Shown here: positions 54,610 to 63,591 of the stretch, in pieces
How positions within the stretch are numbered: position 1 is the stretch's first letter
Layout: every line of letters begins with the position of its first letter
From: Chitinophagaceae bacterium
Lineage (GTDB): Bacteria > Bacteroidota > Bacteroidia > Chitinophagales > Chitinophagaceae
Direction: 5' to 3'
Length of the DNA: 64,000 bases
Assembly: GCA_013696395.1 (NCBI GenBank)
Contig: JACCYQ010000023.1
Coordinates: forward strand, 1 to 64,000
Position numbers and translations under genes: made by a program
Notes under the pieces: generated by a model
The model's database searches: none
What the model saw: the letters and a program-made list of their open reading frames with translations, nothing else
Told to the model about the DNA's origin: nothing

Positions 54610-55830
54610 AGTAGTCTTGGCAATTTCATTAGCTGCTATCCATCCACTCGTCCATGCATGTTGAAAATTATAACCGCCGGTTATTCCATCCACGTCAAGG
54701 ATTTCACCTGCAAAAAAAAGATTATTTACTTTTCTGCTCTTCATGGTATTTGCATCAACCTCCGTTAAGCGAATACCTCCCGCCGTTACAAATTCTTCTT
54801 TAAAAGTAGTTTTACCTTTAATGTCTGCTTCATATAGAACCAGGTTCCTGATCAGCATGTTTTGTTCTTTTGCCGGCAGGTTGGACCATGTGATTTCCGG
54901 GTTTACAATTGAATGATGTAAAATGAATTCCCACAACCTGGCAGGTAATCCAAAGGGATTTTTATGTAGGATTTTTTGAGAAGCGATACTGAATCTTATT
55001 GCTTGAAATTCCTGCTTAAGTGTTACTTCAGTGTATGCAGGAAGCCAATTAACGATGATACCGAATTCATAATTTTTATCTTTAAATTCCCTTGCTCCCC
55101 ATGCACTTAATTTCAAAATAGCGGGGCCGCTGATTCCCCAGTGAGTAATGAGTAATGGTCCTTGCTCCTGTAATTTTGATCCTCTTATTTTAACAAGCAC
55201 ATTTTCAACGCTTATGCCCATCAATTTGGTGATGGGATGTGCCGGCATATTAAATGTAAAAAGAGACGGTATGGGTTCTTCGATTGTATGTCCTAAATGC
55301 TTCAGCCAATCGAACATGCTAAGCTTTGGAAAACCTCCACTCGCTACACATACATAATTGGCAACAATAGTTTGATTGGGTAAATGAATCTTGAAGTGAT
55401 CTTGCAAGGGCTCAATATTTTTTACCTCAGCATGCATCCTGACCTGGACACCATATTGATCCGCTTCTGAAAGCAGGCAATTTATAATTGTTTGAGAAGA
55501 ATCAGTAACAGGAAACATTCTTCCGTCCTGTTCTGATTTTAACTCCACGCCCCTTTCCTGAAACCACTGAATAGTATCGGTGGTAAAAAACTGATGAAAA
55601 GATTTTTTAACAAAGTTCATTCCACGCGGATATCGCTTACTCATTTCCGGTATATCAAAACAGGCATGTGTAACATTGCATCTTCCACCACCTGAAACTT
55701 TAACTTTGGAAAGCAATTTGGATGATTTCTCTAACAGGACAACCTCGAGCAAAGGATTGAGTCTTGCTGCATTTACCGCACAAAAAAAACCGGCAGCTCC
55801 TCCACCAATTACAACCAGTTTCTTTTTCAA
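54595..55830 (-). CDS. BaiN/HI0933-family FAD-dependent oxidoreductase
   Basis: 411 residues. FAD-binding GxGxxG motif (VIGGGAAGFFCAVNAARLNP), LLEKSSKLLSKVKVSGGGRCNVTHA, and the C-terminal FFAGEILDVDGITGGYNFQHAWTSGWIAA are diagnostic of the HI0933 family (BaiN, YhiN). Bile-acid 7-dehydroxylation has been shown for BaiN in clostridia; here the function is unknown. The start appears to be the TTG at 55830. It lies 26 bases downstream of map. Confidence 0.92.
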   Translation of the reverse strand: MKKKLVVIGGGAAGFFCAVNAARLNPLLEVVLLEKSSKLLSKVKVSGGGRCNVTHACFDIPEMSKRYPRGMNFVKKSFHQFFTTDTIQWFQERGVELKSEQDGRMFPVTDSSQTIINCLLSEADQYGVQVRMHAEVKNIEPLQDHFKIHLPNQTIVANYVCVASGGFPKLSMFDWLKHLGHTIEEPIPSLFTFNMPAHPITKLMGISVENVLVKIRGSKLQEQGPLLITHWGISGPAILKLSAWGAREFKDKNYEFGIIVNWLPAYTEVTLKQEFQAIRFSIASQKILHKNPFGLPARLWEFILHHSIVNPEITWSNLPAKEQNMLIRNLVLYEADIKGKTTFKEEFVTAGGIRLTEVDANTMKSRKVNNLFFAGEILDVDGITGGYNFQHAWTSGWIAANEIAKTTSLLV

Positions 55831-55856
55831 TAGAACAAAAGCATTTTGAATTTTTA

Positions 55857-56657
55857 CTAGTAGTCAGAAAACAAATGGGGATTTGCTTTTTCTGCAGCTT
55901 CAATAGGTATATAATCAGAGAGTATGTCCGCTTTGTTTTTTCTGATGCATACATCGTGTTCAAAATGAACAGATGTTTTCAGATCTTTCGTTTTCACTGT
56001 CCAACCATCTTTTTCAGTAAATACATCTTTTGTGCCGAGGTTGATCATAGGTTCAATGGCCAGCACCATACCTTCTTTTAATTTAGGACCCGTTCCCCGA
56101 CGACCGTAGTTGGGCACCTGGGGATCTTCATGCATTTCTATTCCCAGTCCATGACCTACCAGTTCTCTCACTACACCAAAACCACATTTTTTTTCCGTAT
56201 GTTCCCAGATGGCAAAAGAAATATCACCCAAACGGTTACCCACAACCGCTTTTTCTATTCCTTTATATAAACTCTCTTTGGTAACTTTTATTAATTGAAT
56301 ATTTTCCTTACCGGGATCACCAATGGAAAATGTATAAGCATGATCACCATGCCAGCCATCCTTGATAATACCCACATCAACTGAAACAACATCTCCTTCC
56401 TTTAATTCGGTACCATTTGGAAAGCCATGTACCACTACTTCATTCACAGAAATACAGGAATTAAATGGATAGCCGTTATAATTTAAAAAAGATGGAATGC
56501 CCTGATGATCGCGGATAAATTCTCCAATAACGATATCCAATGATAAGGTTGTAATGCCGGGTTTTAGAATTTTTGCAATTTCAGTCAATGATGCACTTAC
56601 GAGTAATGCACTTACCCGCATCAATTCAACTTCTTCATTTGTTTTATAATGAATCAT
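55857..56657 (-). CDS. map: Type I methionine aminopeptidase
   Basis: 266 residues from the ATG at 56657 (MIHYKTNEEVELM), which fits homologues; a GTG at 56705 would add 16 residues. The metal ligands are present in VVSVDVGIIKDGWHGDHAYTF (Asp, Asp), RELVGHGLGIEMHEDPQVPNYG (His), and MVLAIEPMIN and HFEHDVCI (Glu ligands). It removes the initiator Met in the cytoplasm. It follows secY by 125 bases, as in the classical spc layout. Confidence 0.96.
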   Translation of the reverse strand: MIHYKTNEEVELMRVSALLVSASLTEIAKILKPGITTLSLDIVIGEFIRDHQGIPSFLNYNGYPFNSCISVNEVVVHGFPNGTELKEGDVVSVDVGIIKDGWHGDHAYTFSIGDPGKENIQLIKVTKESLYKGIEKAVVGNRLGDISFAIWEHTEKKCGFGVVRELVGHGLGIEMHEDPQVPNYGRRGTGPKLKEGMVLAIEPMINLGTKDVFTEKDGWTVKTKDLKTSVHFEHDVCIRKNKADILSDYIPIEAAEKANPHLFSDY

Positions 56658-56782
56658 TCTGCTTCCTGACAATTTAGTTTCTGCACAGATTCGATTGCGT
56701 TTCACCCTGGAAAATCAATGCAGCTTTATTTTTACAACAAAACCCGGCCAAAGCCAGGTTTTGCAGTTATTTTAAAATTAAA

Positions 56783-58117
56783 TTAAACAGATGTCTGTGT
56801 AACTGTTTGTCTTCCCTGGATGCGGCCACTCTTCATCAAACCATCATATTGACGCATCATTAACTGAGTTTCCACTTGTTGCAATGTATCCAATACAACA
56901 CCAACCATAATCAGTAAGGATGTTCCTCCAAAAAAGGTTGAGAAACCCTGTGTAACGCCTAAACGTTCTGCAATTCCAGGCAGGATACCAATGAAAGCAA
57001 GTAATATGGCGCCCGGCAATGTTACTTTATCCATGATTACCCCAATATAATCGGTGGTAGGCTGGCCAGGTTTAACACCTGGGATAAAACCATTATTTTG
57101 TTTCAGGTTATCTGAAATCTGCTTGGGATTAAAGATCAAGGCTGTGTATAAGAATGTAAAACCAATAACTACAGCGGCATAAACCCCCATATACCATAAA
57201 TTCTTATGGTCTGAAAAAACGGCGGCAATTCCCTGACCGGTTTCAGTACCTGTTAATGAAAACATGGTTGGTAAAAACATAATGGCTTGCGCAAAGATTA
57301 TTGGCATTACACCCGCACTATTAACCTTAATGGGTAAAAACTGGCGTGCGCCTGTAAACTGGCGATTACCTACAATCTGTTTGGCATAATTTACCGGAAT
57401 TTTTCTAACCCCTTGTATCAACATGATACAACCCATAATGATTGCAAGAAGAATTGCTATTTCAATTATAAAGACCAGGATCATTCCTGTACGGGTTGAT
57501 TTAGCTACAAACTCCTGAACAAATGTTTGCGGTAAACGGGCAATAATTCCGATCATGATAATCAATGAAGTACCATTCCCTAGTCCTTTATCCGTAATTT
57601 TTTCACCCATCCACATTACGAACATAGTTCCGGCTGTTAATACAATTACGGAGGTAAGCCAGAAATAAGGAGTAAAGCTTTCAATCATTCCACCTTGCTG
57701 AGTCATCTGTCTCAGATACGCTACATATGCAGATGCCTGAACAAAAGTTACAAGTACTGTTAAATAACGGGTCCACTGGTTAATCTTTTTACGTCCGCTA
57801 TCACCTTCTTTCTGCATTTTCTGGAACTGCGGAACCAGCACCGTCATCAATTGCATAAAGATGGAAGCTGAGATATATGGCATGATACCCAATGCAAAAA
57901 TTGATGCCTGGGAAAAGGCACCACCTGCAAACATATCAATCATACCAAGCATACCACCCTGGCCTGCGTTCAGATCAAGTCCGGCCGGGTCAATACCTGG
58001 TAATACAACATGTGTACCTATACGATAAATCAGAATGAGTAATAAAGTAAAAAGAATTTTACTTCTGAGTTCTTCAATACTCCAGATATTTCTAAACGTT
58101 TGAATAAATTTCTTCAC
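56783..58117 (-). CDS. secY: Preprotein translocase subunit SecY
   Basis: 444 residues with ten membrane helices. KKFIQTFRNIWSIEELRSKIL is the typical Bacteroidota N-terminus; the frame starts at GTG (58117), since no ATG precedes it in a plausible position. LPGIDPAGLDLNAGQGGMLGMIDMFAGGAFSQASIFALGIMPYISASIFMQL and the C-terminal loops match SecY. It is the channel of the Sec translocon. Confidence 0.97.
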   Translation of the reverse strand: MKKFIQTFRNIWSIEELRSKILFTLLLILIYRIGTHVVLPGIDPAGLDLNAGQGGMLGMIDMFAGGAFSQASIFALGIMPYISASIFMQLMTVLVPQFQKMQKEGDSGRKKINQWTRYLTVLVTFVQASAYVAYLRQMTQQGGMIESFTPYFWLTSVIVLTAGTMFVMWMGEKITDKGLGNGTSLIIMIGIIARLPQTFVQEFVAKSTRTGMILVFIIEIAILLAIIMGCIMLIQGVRKIPVNYAKQIVGNRQFTGARQFLPIKVNSAGVMPIIFAQAIMFLPTMFSLTGTETGQGIAAVFSDHKNLWYMGVYAAVVIGFTFLYTALIFNPKQISDNLKQNNGFIPGVKPGQPTTDYIGVIMDKVTLPGAILLAFIGILPGIAERLGVTQGFSTFFGGTSLLIMVGVVLDTLQQVETQLMMRQYDGLMKSGRIQGRQTVTQTSV

Positions 58118-58189
58118 GGAAGTTGTAATATTTTAGGGCCAGTAAAAGCAAAAAATGCATTTTCATGCATCATCGCAAATTACTTAAAA

Positions 58190-58639
58190 TTACTTGATTA
58201 TCTCTACTGAACCACCGGCGGCTTCGATTGCTGTTTTTGCTTTTTCGCTGATAGCATTTACCTTGAAAGTCATTTTGGCTTTCAAATCTCCATTGCCTAA
58301 TATTTTAATTCTGTCAAACTGCCCGATAAGACCGTTAACATACAGATTTTCTAAAGAGATCTCTTTTAAATCGTACTTCTCAACCAATTGGTCAATTTGT
58401 CCAAGGTTCAATACTTTATATTCTATGCGATTGATATTCTTAAACCCGCGTTTAGGTAAGCGACGTTGAATGGGCATCTGGCCACCTTCATGAGCCATCT
58501 TTCTTTTATAACCTGTACGTGCCTGAGCACCTTTAGTTCCTTTAGTTGAAGTTCCGCCATGTCCTGATGCTTCACCACGACCAATTCTTTTTACTTTTTT
58601 TACAGCGCCTTTTGCAGGTCTTAATTCATGTAGTTTCAT
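58190..58639 (-). CDS. rplO: 50S ribosomal protein L15
   Basis: 149 residues, normal length. The basic N-terminus (MKLHELRPAKGAVKKVKRIG, GRGEASGHGGTSTKGTKGAQ) and the C-terminal strand region are typical. It binds 23S rRNA late in 50S assembly. It precedes secY by 72 bases. Confidence 0.98.
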   Translation of the reverse strand: MKLHELRPAKGAVKKVKRIGRGEASGHGGTSTKGTKGAQARTGYKRKMAHEGGQMPIQRRLPKRGFKNINRIEYKVLNLGQIDQLVEKYDLKEISLENLYVNGLIGQFDRIKILGNGDLKAKMTFKVNAISEKAKTAIEAAGGSVEIIK

Positions 58640-58661
58640 TGCTTTTATTTTTTAACTCATC

Positions 58662-58697
58662 GCCCCGAAAGCTTCCGTTTTTTAAACAGTACGGGGC
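58662..58697. repeat. Inverted GCCCCG / CGGGGC pair between rplO and rpmD
   Basis: GCCCCG (58662-58667) and CGGGGC (58692-58697) can pair across a 24-base loop with a T-rich centre, in the spacer of two ribosomal genes. Not followed by a T-run, so probably an RNA processing or stability site rather than a terminator. Confidence 0.5.
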
Positions 58698-58736
58698 TCG
58701 CTTTTTAAAATTTATTGTCCCTCTTGATCTAAGGAC

Positions 58737-58922
58737 TTACCCTTCCACCTCTTCAACAGTGATCAGGTGGTTAACTTTATTTACCATACCTAATATCTGT
58801 GGGGTGGCTTCAACTTCTTTGGTTGAATTCATCTTATTTAAACCCAATGCCTGCAATGTAAGTTTCTGGCGTTTCGATCTGTCAATAGGACTTTTTACCA
58901 ATGTTACTTTAATCTTTTTCAT
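58737..58922 (-). CDS. rpmD: 50S ribosomal protein L30
   Basis: 61 residues: KKIKVTLVKSPIDRSKRQKL, then the conserved LQALGLNKMNSTKEVEATPQ end. It lies between rpsE and rplO, as expected. Confidence 0.97.
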   Translation of the reverse strand: MKKIKVTLVKSPIDRSKRQKLTLQALGLNKMNSTKEVEATPQILGMVNKVNHLITVEEVEG

Positions 58923-58994
58923 CTGTATTTTTATTTTGCTGGTGAAAGATTTTCAATTAAAAGATGATATAAACCATCTTCCAAAAAAAAATCA

Positions 58995-59513
58995 TTACCC
59001 ATTAAAAACTTTCTTTAAACCCAGTGATCTTGTTTTAGCCACACTGATTGGTTCGCGAAGTAAAGCCAATGCTTTGAATGTAGCTTTTACCACGTTGTGC
59101 GGATTTGCTGATCCAAGAGATTTAGCCAACACATCCGTGATACCAACACTTTCCAAAACAGCACGCATAGAACCACCGGCAAGTACACCTGTACCTGTTG
59201 CGGCTGGCTTGATTAACACTTTAGCGGCACCTTCTTTAGCCCATTGATCGTGTGGGATGGTACCATGCATGATCGGAACTTTAATCAGGTTCTTTTTTGC
59301 ATCCTCAATTCCTTTTGTAATAGCTTCCTGTACTTCTTTAGCTTTACCTAACCCATGTCCTACAACACCTTGTTCATTACCAACTACTACCAAAGCAGAA
59401 AAACTGAATGCACGACCACCCTTAGTGGTTTTCACCACACGATTGATAGAAACCACTTTCTCCTTCAATTCAAGGTCGCCGGGTTTTACTCTGTTTAAAT
59501 TAACTTTTGCCAT
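58995..59513 (-). CDS. rpsE: 30S ribosomal protein S5
   Basis: 172 residues. The dsRBD-like part contains [20 protein letters not shown] and the C-terminal [36 protein letters not shown]5 contributes to decoding accuracy and helicase activity at mRNA entry. Confidence 0.98.
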   Translation of the reverse strand: MAKVNLNRVKPGDLELKEKVVSINRVVKTTKGGRAFSFSALVVVGNEQGVVGHGLGKAKEVQEAITKGIEDAKKNLIKVPIMHGTIPHDQWAKEGAAKVLIKPAATGTGVLAGGSMRAVLESVGITDVLAKSLGSANPHNVVKATFKALALLREPISVAKTRSLGLKKVFNG

Positions 59514-59567
59514 TTATAGCTTTTTATATATTCTATTTAAATTTTAAAAAAGGTTTAGACTTATTAT

Positions 59568-59927
59568 TTAAAATTGAAGTCCACCTTCTCTTGCTCCTTC
59601 TGCCAATGCTTTTACACGACCATGGTAAAGATATCCGCCCCGATCAAACTTAGCATCCGTTACACCTAGATCTTTTGCTTTTCTGGCAATGGCCTCGCCT
59701 ACCATTTTACTTTTCTCTGTTTTATTGCCTTTTTGAGCAGCAATATCTTTATCGCGTGAAGAAGCTGAAGCAATTGTTACTCCATTATCGTCATCAATCA
59801 GTTGCACATAAATTTCAGTATTGCTTCTGAAAACTGAAAGACGTGGTTTGATAGCAACTCCACTCACCTTCCTGCGGATGCGGTGGCGGATGCTTTGTCT
59901 TCTTTGCATTTTAACTGTTGGATTCAT
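59568..59927 (-). CDS. rplR: 50S ribosomal protein L18
   Basis: 119 residues; [36 protein letters not shown] and the C-terminal [24 protein letters not shown] are diagnostic. It anchors 5S rRNA in the central protuberance. Confidence 0.98.
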   Translation of the reverse strand: MNPTVKMQRRQSIRHRIRRKVSGVAIKPRLSVFRSNTEIYVQLIDDDNGVTIASASSRDKDIAAQKGNKTEKSKMVGEAIARKAKDLGVTDAKFDRGGYLYHGRVKALAEGAREGGLQF

Positions 59928-59942
59928 TTCTTTTATTTTATT

Positions 59943-59960
59943 TTCCTGATTCTGCCAGGA
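59943..59960. repeat. 18-bp palindrome, copy 1 (TTCCTGATTCTGCCAGGA)
   Basis: TCCTG and CAGGA arms. An identical 18-base string occurs at 62485-62502, in another spacer of the same ribosomal cluster. Confidence 0.6.
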
Positions 59961-59987
59961 TGCTAATTTGATTTGTTTTGATTGCTA

Positions 59988-60542
59988 TTACTTACCGGCT
60001 GCTTTACCTGCTTTCTTTCTTACAACTTCACCCACATAACGAACACCTTTTCCTTTGTATGGTTCTGGCTTACGAAGGCTGCGTATTTTTGCAGCAACCT
60101 GGCCTACCAACTGCGCATCAATACCTTCCAGGTAAATGGTTGGATTCTGCCCTTTTTCCTGGGTTGTTTTCAACTGCAGTTCTTTAGGAATTTCGAAAAT
60201 GATATTATGCGAATATCCTAATGCAAGATCCAGTGTGTTTCCCTGGTGAGCAGCTTTAAAACCAACTCCGATCAGTTCCAGGTTTTTCTTTACACCTTCT
60301 GTAACACCTTTTACCATGTTATTTACCAATGACCGGTAAAGACCGTGCATAGCACGATGTCTAATCTGGTCGGTGGGACGCACAAATTCAACAATGTTAT
60401 CTTTAATATCAACTTTGATATCCCTATCAACTGCCTGATGCAACTCACCTTTTGGTCCCTTTACAGTTACCACATTATCTTTATTAACGGTAATGGTTAC
60501 TCCTGAAGGTATTTCGATTGGCTTTTTTCCTATACGTGACAT
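59988..60542 (-). CDS. rplF: 50S ribosomal protein L6
   Basis: 184 residues, two L6 domains with SRIGKKPIEIPSGVTITV and the C-terminal signature PEPYKGKGVRYVGEVVRKKAGK. It binds the sarcin-ricin region of 23S rRNA. Confidence 0.98.
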   Translation of the reverse strand: MSRIGKKPIEIPSGVTITVNKDNVVTVKGPKGELHQAVDRDIKVDIKDNIVEFVRPTDQIRHRAMHGLYRSLVNNMVKGVTEGVKKNLELIGVGFKAAHQGNTLDLALGYSHNIIFEIPKELQLKTTQEKGQNPTIYLEGIDAQLVGQVAAKIRSLRKPEPYKGKGVRYVGEVVRKKAGKAAGK

Positions 60543-60602
60543 AATAAAGAATTTGACAATTAATTAATTTGATAATTTGACAATGTTTTGTTGAAAGTGT
60601 TC

Positions 60603-60689
60603 AGCCCCGTATAGAGAACTTAAATTATCATTCAACTTTTTTTAAAACCTGGAAACCATTGCCAAATTTCCAAACCGCCCATCGGGGCT
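60603..60689. repeat. AGCCCCG / CGGGGCT inverted pair in the rplF-rpsH spacer
   Basis: AGCCCCG (60603-60609) and CGGGGCT (60683-60689) are perfect inverses across a 73-base loop, in the unusually long 153-base spacer between rpsH and rplF. They could bracket an mRNA processing unit. Confidence 0.5.
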
Positions 60690-60695
60690 ATTCAA

Positions 60696-61094
60696 TTAAT
60701 AAACGTAACAAAGAACTTCTCCACCTACATTACCGGCTTTGGCTTCTTTATCGGTCATTACACCTTTAGATGTAGATACGATTGCAATACCAAGCCCGTT
60801 TTTCACCCTTTTAAAATCGGCAGGGCTTGAATACTGGCGCAAACCAGGCCGACTAACACGCTCAAGGCTATGAATTGCCGGTTGCTTTGATTGAGAATCA
60901 TACTTCAAAGCAATTTTAATAAAGCCCTGTTTGTTATCATCTTCAAACTTATATTTCAGAATATAACCCTGAGCATACAGGATCTCTGTCATACGCTTTT
61001 TTAAATTTGAAGCCGGTATCTCCACGATACGGTGTCCTGCCATTTGCGCATTACGAATTCTGGTTAAAAAATCTGCTATAGGATCTGTTACCAT
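60696..61094 (-). CDS. rpsH: 30S ribosomal protein S8
   Basis: 132 residues; [26 protein letters not shown] and the C-terminal [20 protein letters not shown] are typical. S8 organises the central domain of 16S rRNA and in many bacteria represses spc translation. Confidence 0.98.
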   Translation of the reverse strand: MVTDPIADFLTRIRNAQMAGHRIVEIPASNLKKRMTEILYAQGYILKYKFEDDNKQGFIKIALKYDSQSKQPAIHSLERVSRPGLRQYSSPADFKRVKNGLGIAIVSTSKGVMTDKEAKAGNVGGEVLCYVY

Positions 61095-61112
61095 ATTTTT
61101 TGCCCTCCTACG

Positions 61113-61130
61113 TCCCGATCGATTCCGGGA
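61113..61130. repeat. TCCCGATCGATTCCGGGA palindrome upstream of rpsH
   Basis: TCCCG/CGGGA arms with an ATCGAT core, 19 bases before the rpsH start on the minus strand. Resembles common intergenic CCCGAT-type palindromes of Bacteroidota. Confidence 0.5.
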
Positions 61131-61228
61131 TAATTGGATGTTTTAATTAATGTTATTAGTTTACCTGTTGATTTGCTTACTGGTTAATAGTTCATTTTAA
61201 TCAACCATTCAACTTATCAACATATCAT

Positions 61229-61498
61229 TTACCAGCTTGCTTTTTTAACGCCTGGTATTTTGCCATTCAGCGCCATATCCCTGAAAGCGATCCTCGAAAG
61301 ACCAAAATAACGGATATACCCTCTTGGGCGACCCGTCAACTGGCAACGATTCTTTAACCTGACCGCAGATGAATTCTTTGGTAAAAGATCCAATGCTTTC
61401 CAATCACCTGCTTGTTTCAGGGCTGCACGCTTTTCAGCATATTGCGCAACCATTTTCTCTCTTTTGCGCTGCCTGGCTTTGATTGATGTTTTAGCCAT
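61229..61498 (-). CDS. rpsN: 30S ribosomal protein S14
   Basis: 89 residues, the zinc-free long form (no CxxC pairs): [20 protein letters not shown] and the C-terminal [20 protein letters not shown]. It binds the 3' domain of 16S rRNA. Confidence 0.98.
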   Translation of the reverse strand: MAKTSIKARQRKREKMVAQYAEKRAALKQAGDWKALDLLPKNSSAVRLKNRCQLTGRPRGYIRYFGLSRIAFRDMALNGKIPGVKKASW

Positions 61499-61541
61499 AT
61501 TACTTATTTATCAATTTTTATGAGTTAACCAAAAAGGTTAA

Positions 61542-62111
61542 TTACTTTTTTATATTTTTAAAAGGCATTCCCAGTTCTTTCAATAACTCGTAAGCTTCCT
61601 CGTCTGTGTTTGCGTTGGTAACAAAAGTGATATCCATACCGGTGATACGATTAACTTTATCGATATCGATTTCAGGAAAAATGATTTGTTCTGTCACACC
61701 CATAGTATAGTTTCCACGGCCATCGAAAGATTTTTCACTAACTCCTTTGAAGTCACGTACACGAGGTAAAGCAACTGCGATCAAACGATCAAGGAATTCG
61801 TACATCTTGTCGCCGCGAAGGGTTACCCTTGCACCGATAGGCATTGCTTTACGCAATTTAAAGTTTGAAATATCCTTCTTTGACAATGTTGCCATGGCTT
61901 TTTGACCGCTGATTGTGCTCAATTCATCTACTGCAACATCAACCAGTTTCTTATCAGTTACGGCACCATTTACACCACGATTTAAGCATATCTTTTCCAA
62001 ACGGGGCGCCTGCATGATCGACTTGTAACCAAATTTTTTCATTACTGCAGGAATTGCTTCTTCATGGTATTTCTTCTGCAACCTGGGGGTATATTTTGCT
62101 GTTGTGCTCAT
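61542..62111 (-). CDS. rplE: 50S ribosomal protein L5
   Basis: 189 residues; [44 protein letters not shown] and [19 protein letters not shown] are diagnostic. It binds 5S rRNA. Its ATG overlaps the rplX stop by one base (TAATG). Confidence 0.98.
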   Translation of the reverse strand: MSTTAKYTPRLQKKYHEEAIPAVMKKFGYKSIMQAPRLEKICLNRGVNGAVTDKKLVDVAVDELSTISGQKAMATLSKKDISNFKLRKAMPIGARVTLRGDKMYEFLDRLIAVALPRVRDFKGVSEKSFDGRGNYTMGVTEQIIFPEIDIDKVNRITGMDITFVTNANTDEEAYELLKELGMPFKNIKK

Positions 62112-62455
62112 TATTTAGTACCTCCTTGAATTCTTACTTTTTTAAAAACGCGTTCTGTTTTGCCATTTTCTCTTACACGGGTAACACGGGCACCGGATTT
62201 TTGCTCGGAATCCCACAACATAACATTACTGATATGAATAGGTGCTTCTTTTTTAATGATACCGCCCTTAGTGTTTTGTGCAGAAGGTTTGGTATGTTTA
62301 GTGATTATATTCACTCCATCCACCAACACTTTTCCTTCATCAACCAATACTTCTTTTACCAGGCGTGGCTTGGTAAGATCTTTGTCTTCACCGGCAATAA
62401 CCACTACATTATCACCCTTCCTGATATTGTACTTTGGTTTAAATCTTGATTTCAT
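62111..62455 (-). CDS. rplX: 50S ribosomal protein L24
   Basis: 114 residues; the KOW motif [20 protein letters not shown] and [20 protein letters not shown] are present. One of the first proteins to bind in 50S assembly. Confidence 0.98.
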   Translation of the reverse strand: MKSRFKPKYNIRKGDNVVVIAGEDKDLTKPRLVKEVLVDEGKVLVDGVNIITKHTKPSAQNTKGGIIKKEAPIHISNVMLWDSEQKSGARVTRVRENGKTERVFKKVRIQGGTK

Positions 62456-62484
62456 TTTTTTACCTTTTTAGGTTTGCTTTTCCA

Positions 62485-62502
62485 TTCCTGATTCTGCCAG
62501 GA
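62485..62502. repeat. 18-bp palindrome, copy 2 (TTCCTGATTCTGCCAGGA)
   Basis: Identical to 59943-59960, located in the rplN-rplX spacer. Confidence 0.6.
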
Positions 62503-62538
62503 AATATTTTTTGTATGCTGTTTGTTCTTTTCCTTTTT

Positions 62539-62907
62539 TTACAACACCTCCGGCGCCAGGGAAACGATCTTCATGTAACCCTTATCGCGAAGTTCTCTTG
62601 CTACAGGTCCAAAAATACGGGTACCACGAGGCTCTTCAGCCTGGTTTAACAATACAACTGCATTGTCATCAAATCGGATATAAGATCCATCTTTACGACG
62701 CAATTTGTTTTTGGTGCGAACGATTACTGCTTTGGTTACGGTTCCTTTTTTTACCCCACCCGCCGGTATGGCGTCTTTTACCGTTACAACAATCTTATCG
62801 CCAATCTTTGCATAACGCTGGCCGCTATTACCCAATACACGGATGCAAAGAACTTCTTTGGCACCACTGTTATCTGCAACATTCAACCGGCTTTCTTGCT
62901 GAATCAT
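62539..62907 (-). CDS. rplN: 50S ribosomal protein L14
   Basis: 122 residues; [20 protein letters not shown] and the C-terminal [24 protein letters not shown] match exactly the family form. Confidence 0.98.
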   Translation of the reverse strand: MIQQESRLNVADNSGAKEVLCIRVLGNSGQRYAKIGDKIVVTVKDAIPAGGVKKGTVTKAVIVRTKNKLRRKDGSYIRFDDNAVVLLNQAEEPRGTRIFGPVARELRDKGYMKIVSLAPEVL

Positions 62908-63011
62908 TTTATTAAGCTTTGAGCTACTAGCTTTTTGCTATTAGCAGTTATTACAATTTTTATTATTAGGATCGAGAACTTTTATCCCTTGCGGAAAAAA
63001 GTCTTACATAC

Positions 63012-63272
63012 TTATTTCACTTTTTCAACCACGTCAACCAGTCTCCAACGCTTAGTTTTGCTCATTGGGCGTGTTTCCATAATGCGTACCGTATCGCCAA
63101 TATTGCACTCATTTTTTTCATCATGTGCATGAAACCTGGTAGTCTTTTTCAGGAACTTACCATAGATCGGGTGTTTCACCTTTCTTTCAACAGCCACGGT
63201 AATGGTTTTAGTCATCTTGTTACTGGTAACCACACCGGTTCTAATTTTTCTTAAATTTCTTTCTACAGACAT
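63012..63272 (-). CDS. rpsQ: 30S ribosomal protein S17
   Basis: 86 residues; [40 protein letters not shown] are diagnostic. A primary 16S rRNA-binding protein. Confidence 0.98.
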   Translation of the reverse strand: MSVERNLRKIRTGVVTSNKMTKTITVAVERKVKHPIYGKFLKKTTRFHAHDEKNECNIGDTVRIMETRPMSKTKRWRLVDVVEKVK

Positions 63273-63289
63273 TTTTTTAGCTTTTAGCT

Positions 63290-63310
63290 TGAGTTTCTGT
63301 CAGAAACTCA
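63290..63310. repeat. Perfect 21-bp palindrome (10-bp arms) in the rpmC-rpsQ spacer
   Basis: TGAGTTTCTG and CAGAAACTCA are perfect inverses separated by one T. On the plus strand TTTTTTA follows. The rpsQ gene downstream must be expressed, so it is not an efficient minus-strand terminator; a processing site is likelier. Confidence 0.7.
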
Positions 63311-63359
63311 TTTTTTATTACAAATTTTATAAAACCGGTGTATAAAACCAGTAGTTTTA

Positions 63360-63569
63360 TTATGCGTTGTTTTGCCTTTTCTTCAATTCCGATTTAAGAC
63401 GGGCAACGTCTTTTCTCAAATCACGGATGCTCATCGGATTTTCAACTGGTGATATGGCATGCGCAAATTTCAACTTCTTCAAACGCATTTCATCTTCTTC
63501 GATGCGGGCTTTAAGATCCACATCATTCAACCCTTGTATGCTTTTTAAATAATCTATTTTCTTTAACAT
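63360..63569 (-). CDS. rpmC: 50S ribosomal protein L29
   Basis: 69 residues; LKSIQGLNDVDLKARIEEDE and the end MSIRDLRKDVARLKSELKKR fit L29. It lies at the peptide exit tunnel. Confidence 0.97.
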   Translation of the reverse strand: MLKKIDYLKSIQGLNDVDLKARIEEDEMRLKKLKFAHAISPVENPMSIRDLRKDVARLKSELKKRQNNA

Positions 63570-63591
63570 CGCTGATACGATTTTTTAATTG

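Noticed and set aside
61195..61225. Shared string caaccattca.cttatcaac at 20105 and 61201
   Set aside because: Only about 20 bases in AT-rich intergenic DNA with no palindrome; too weak to call an element.
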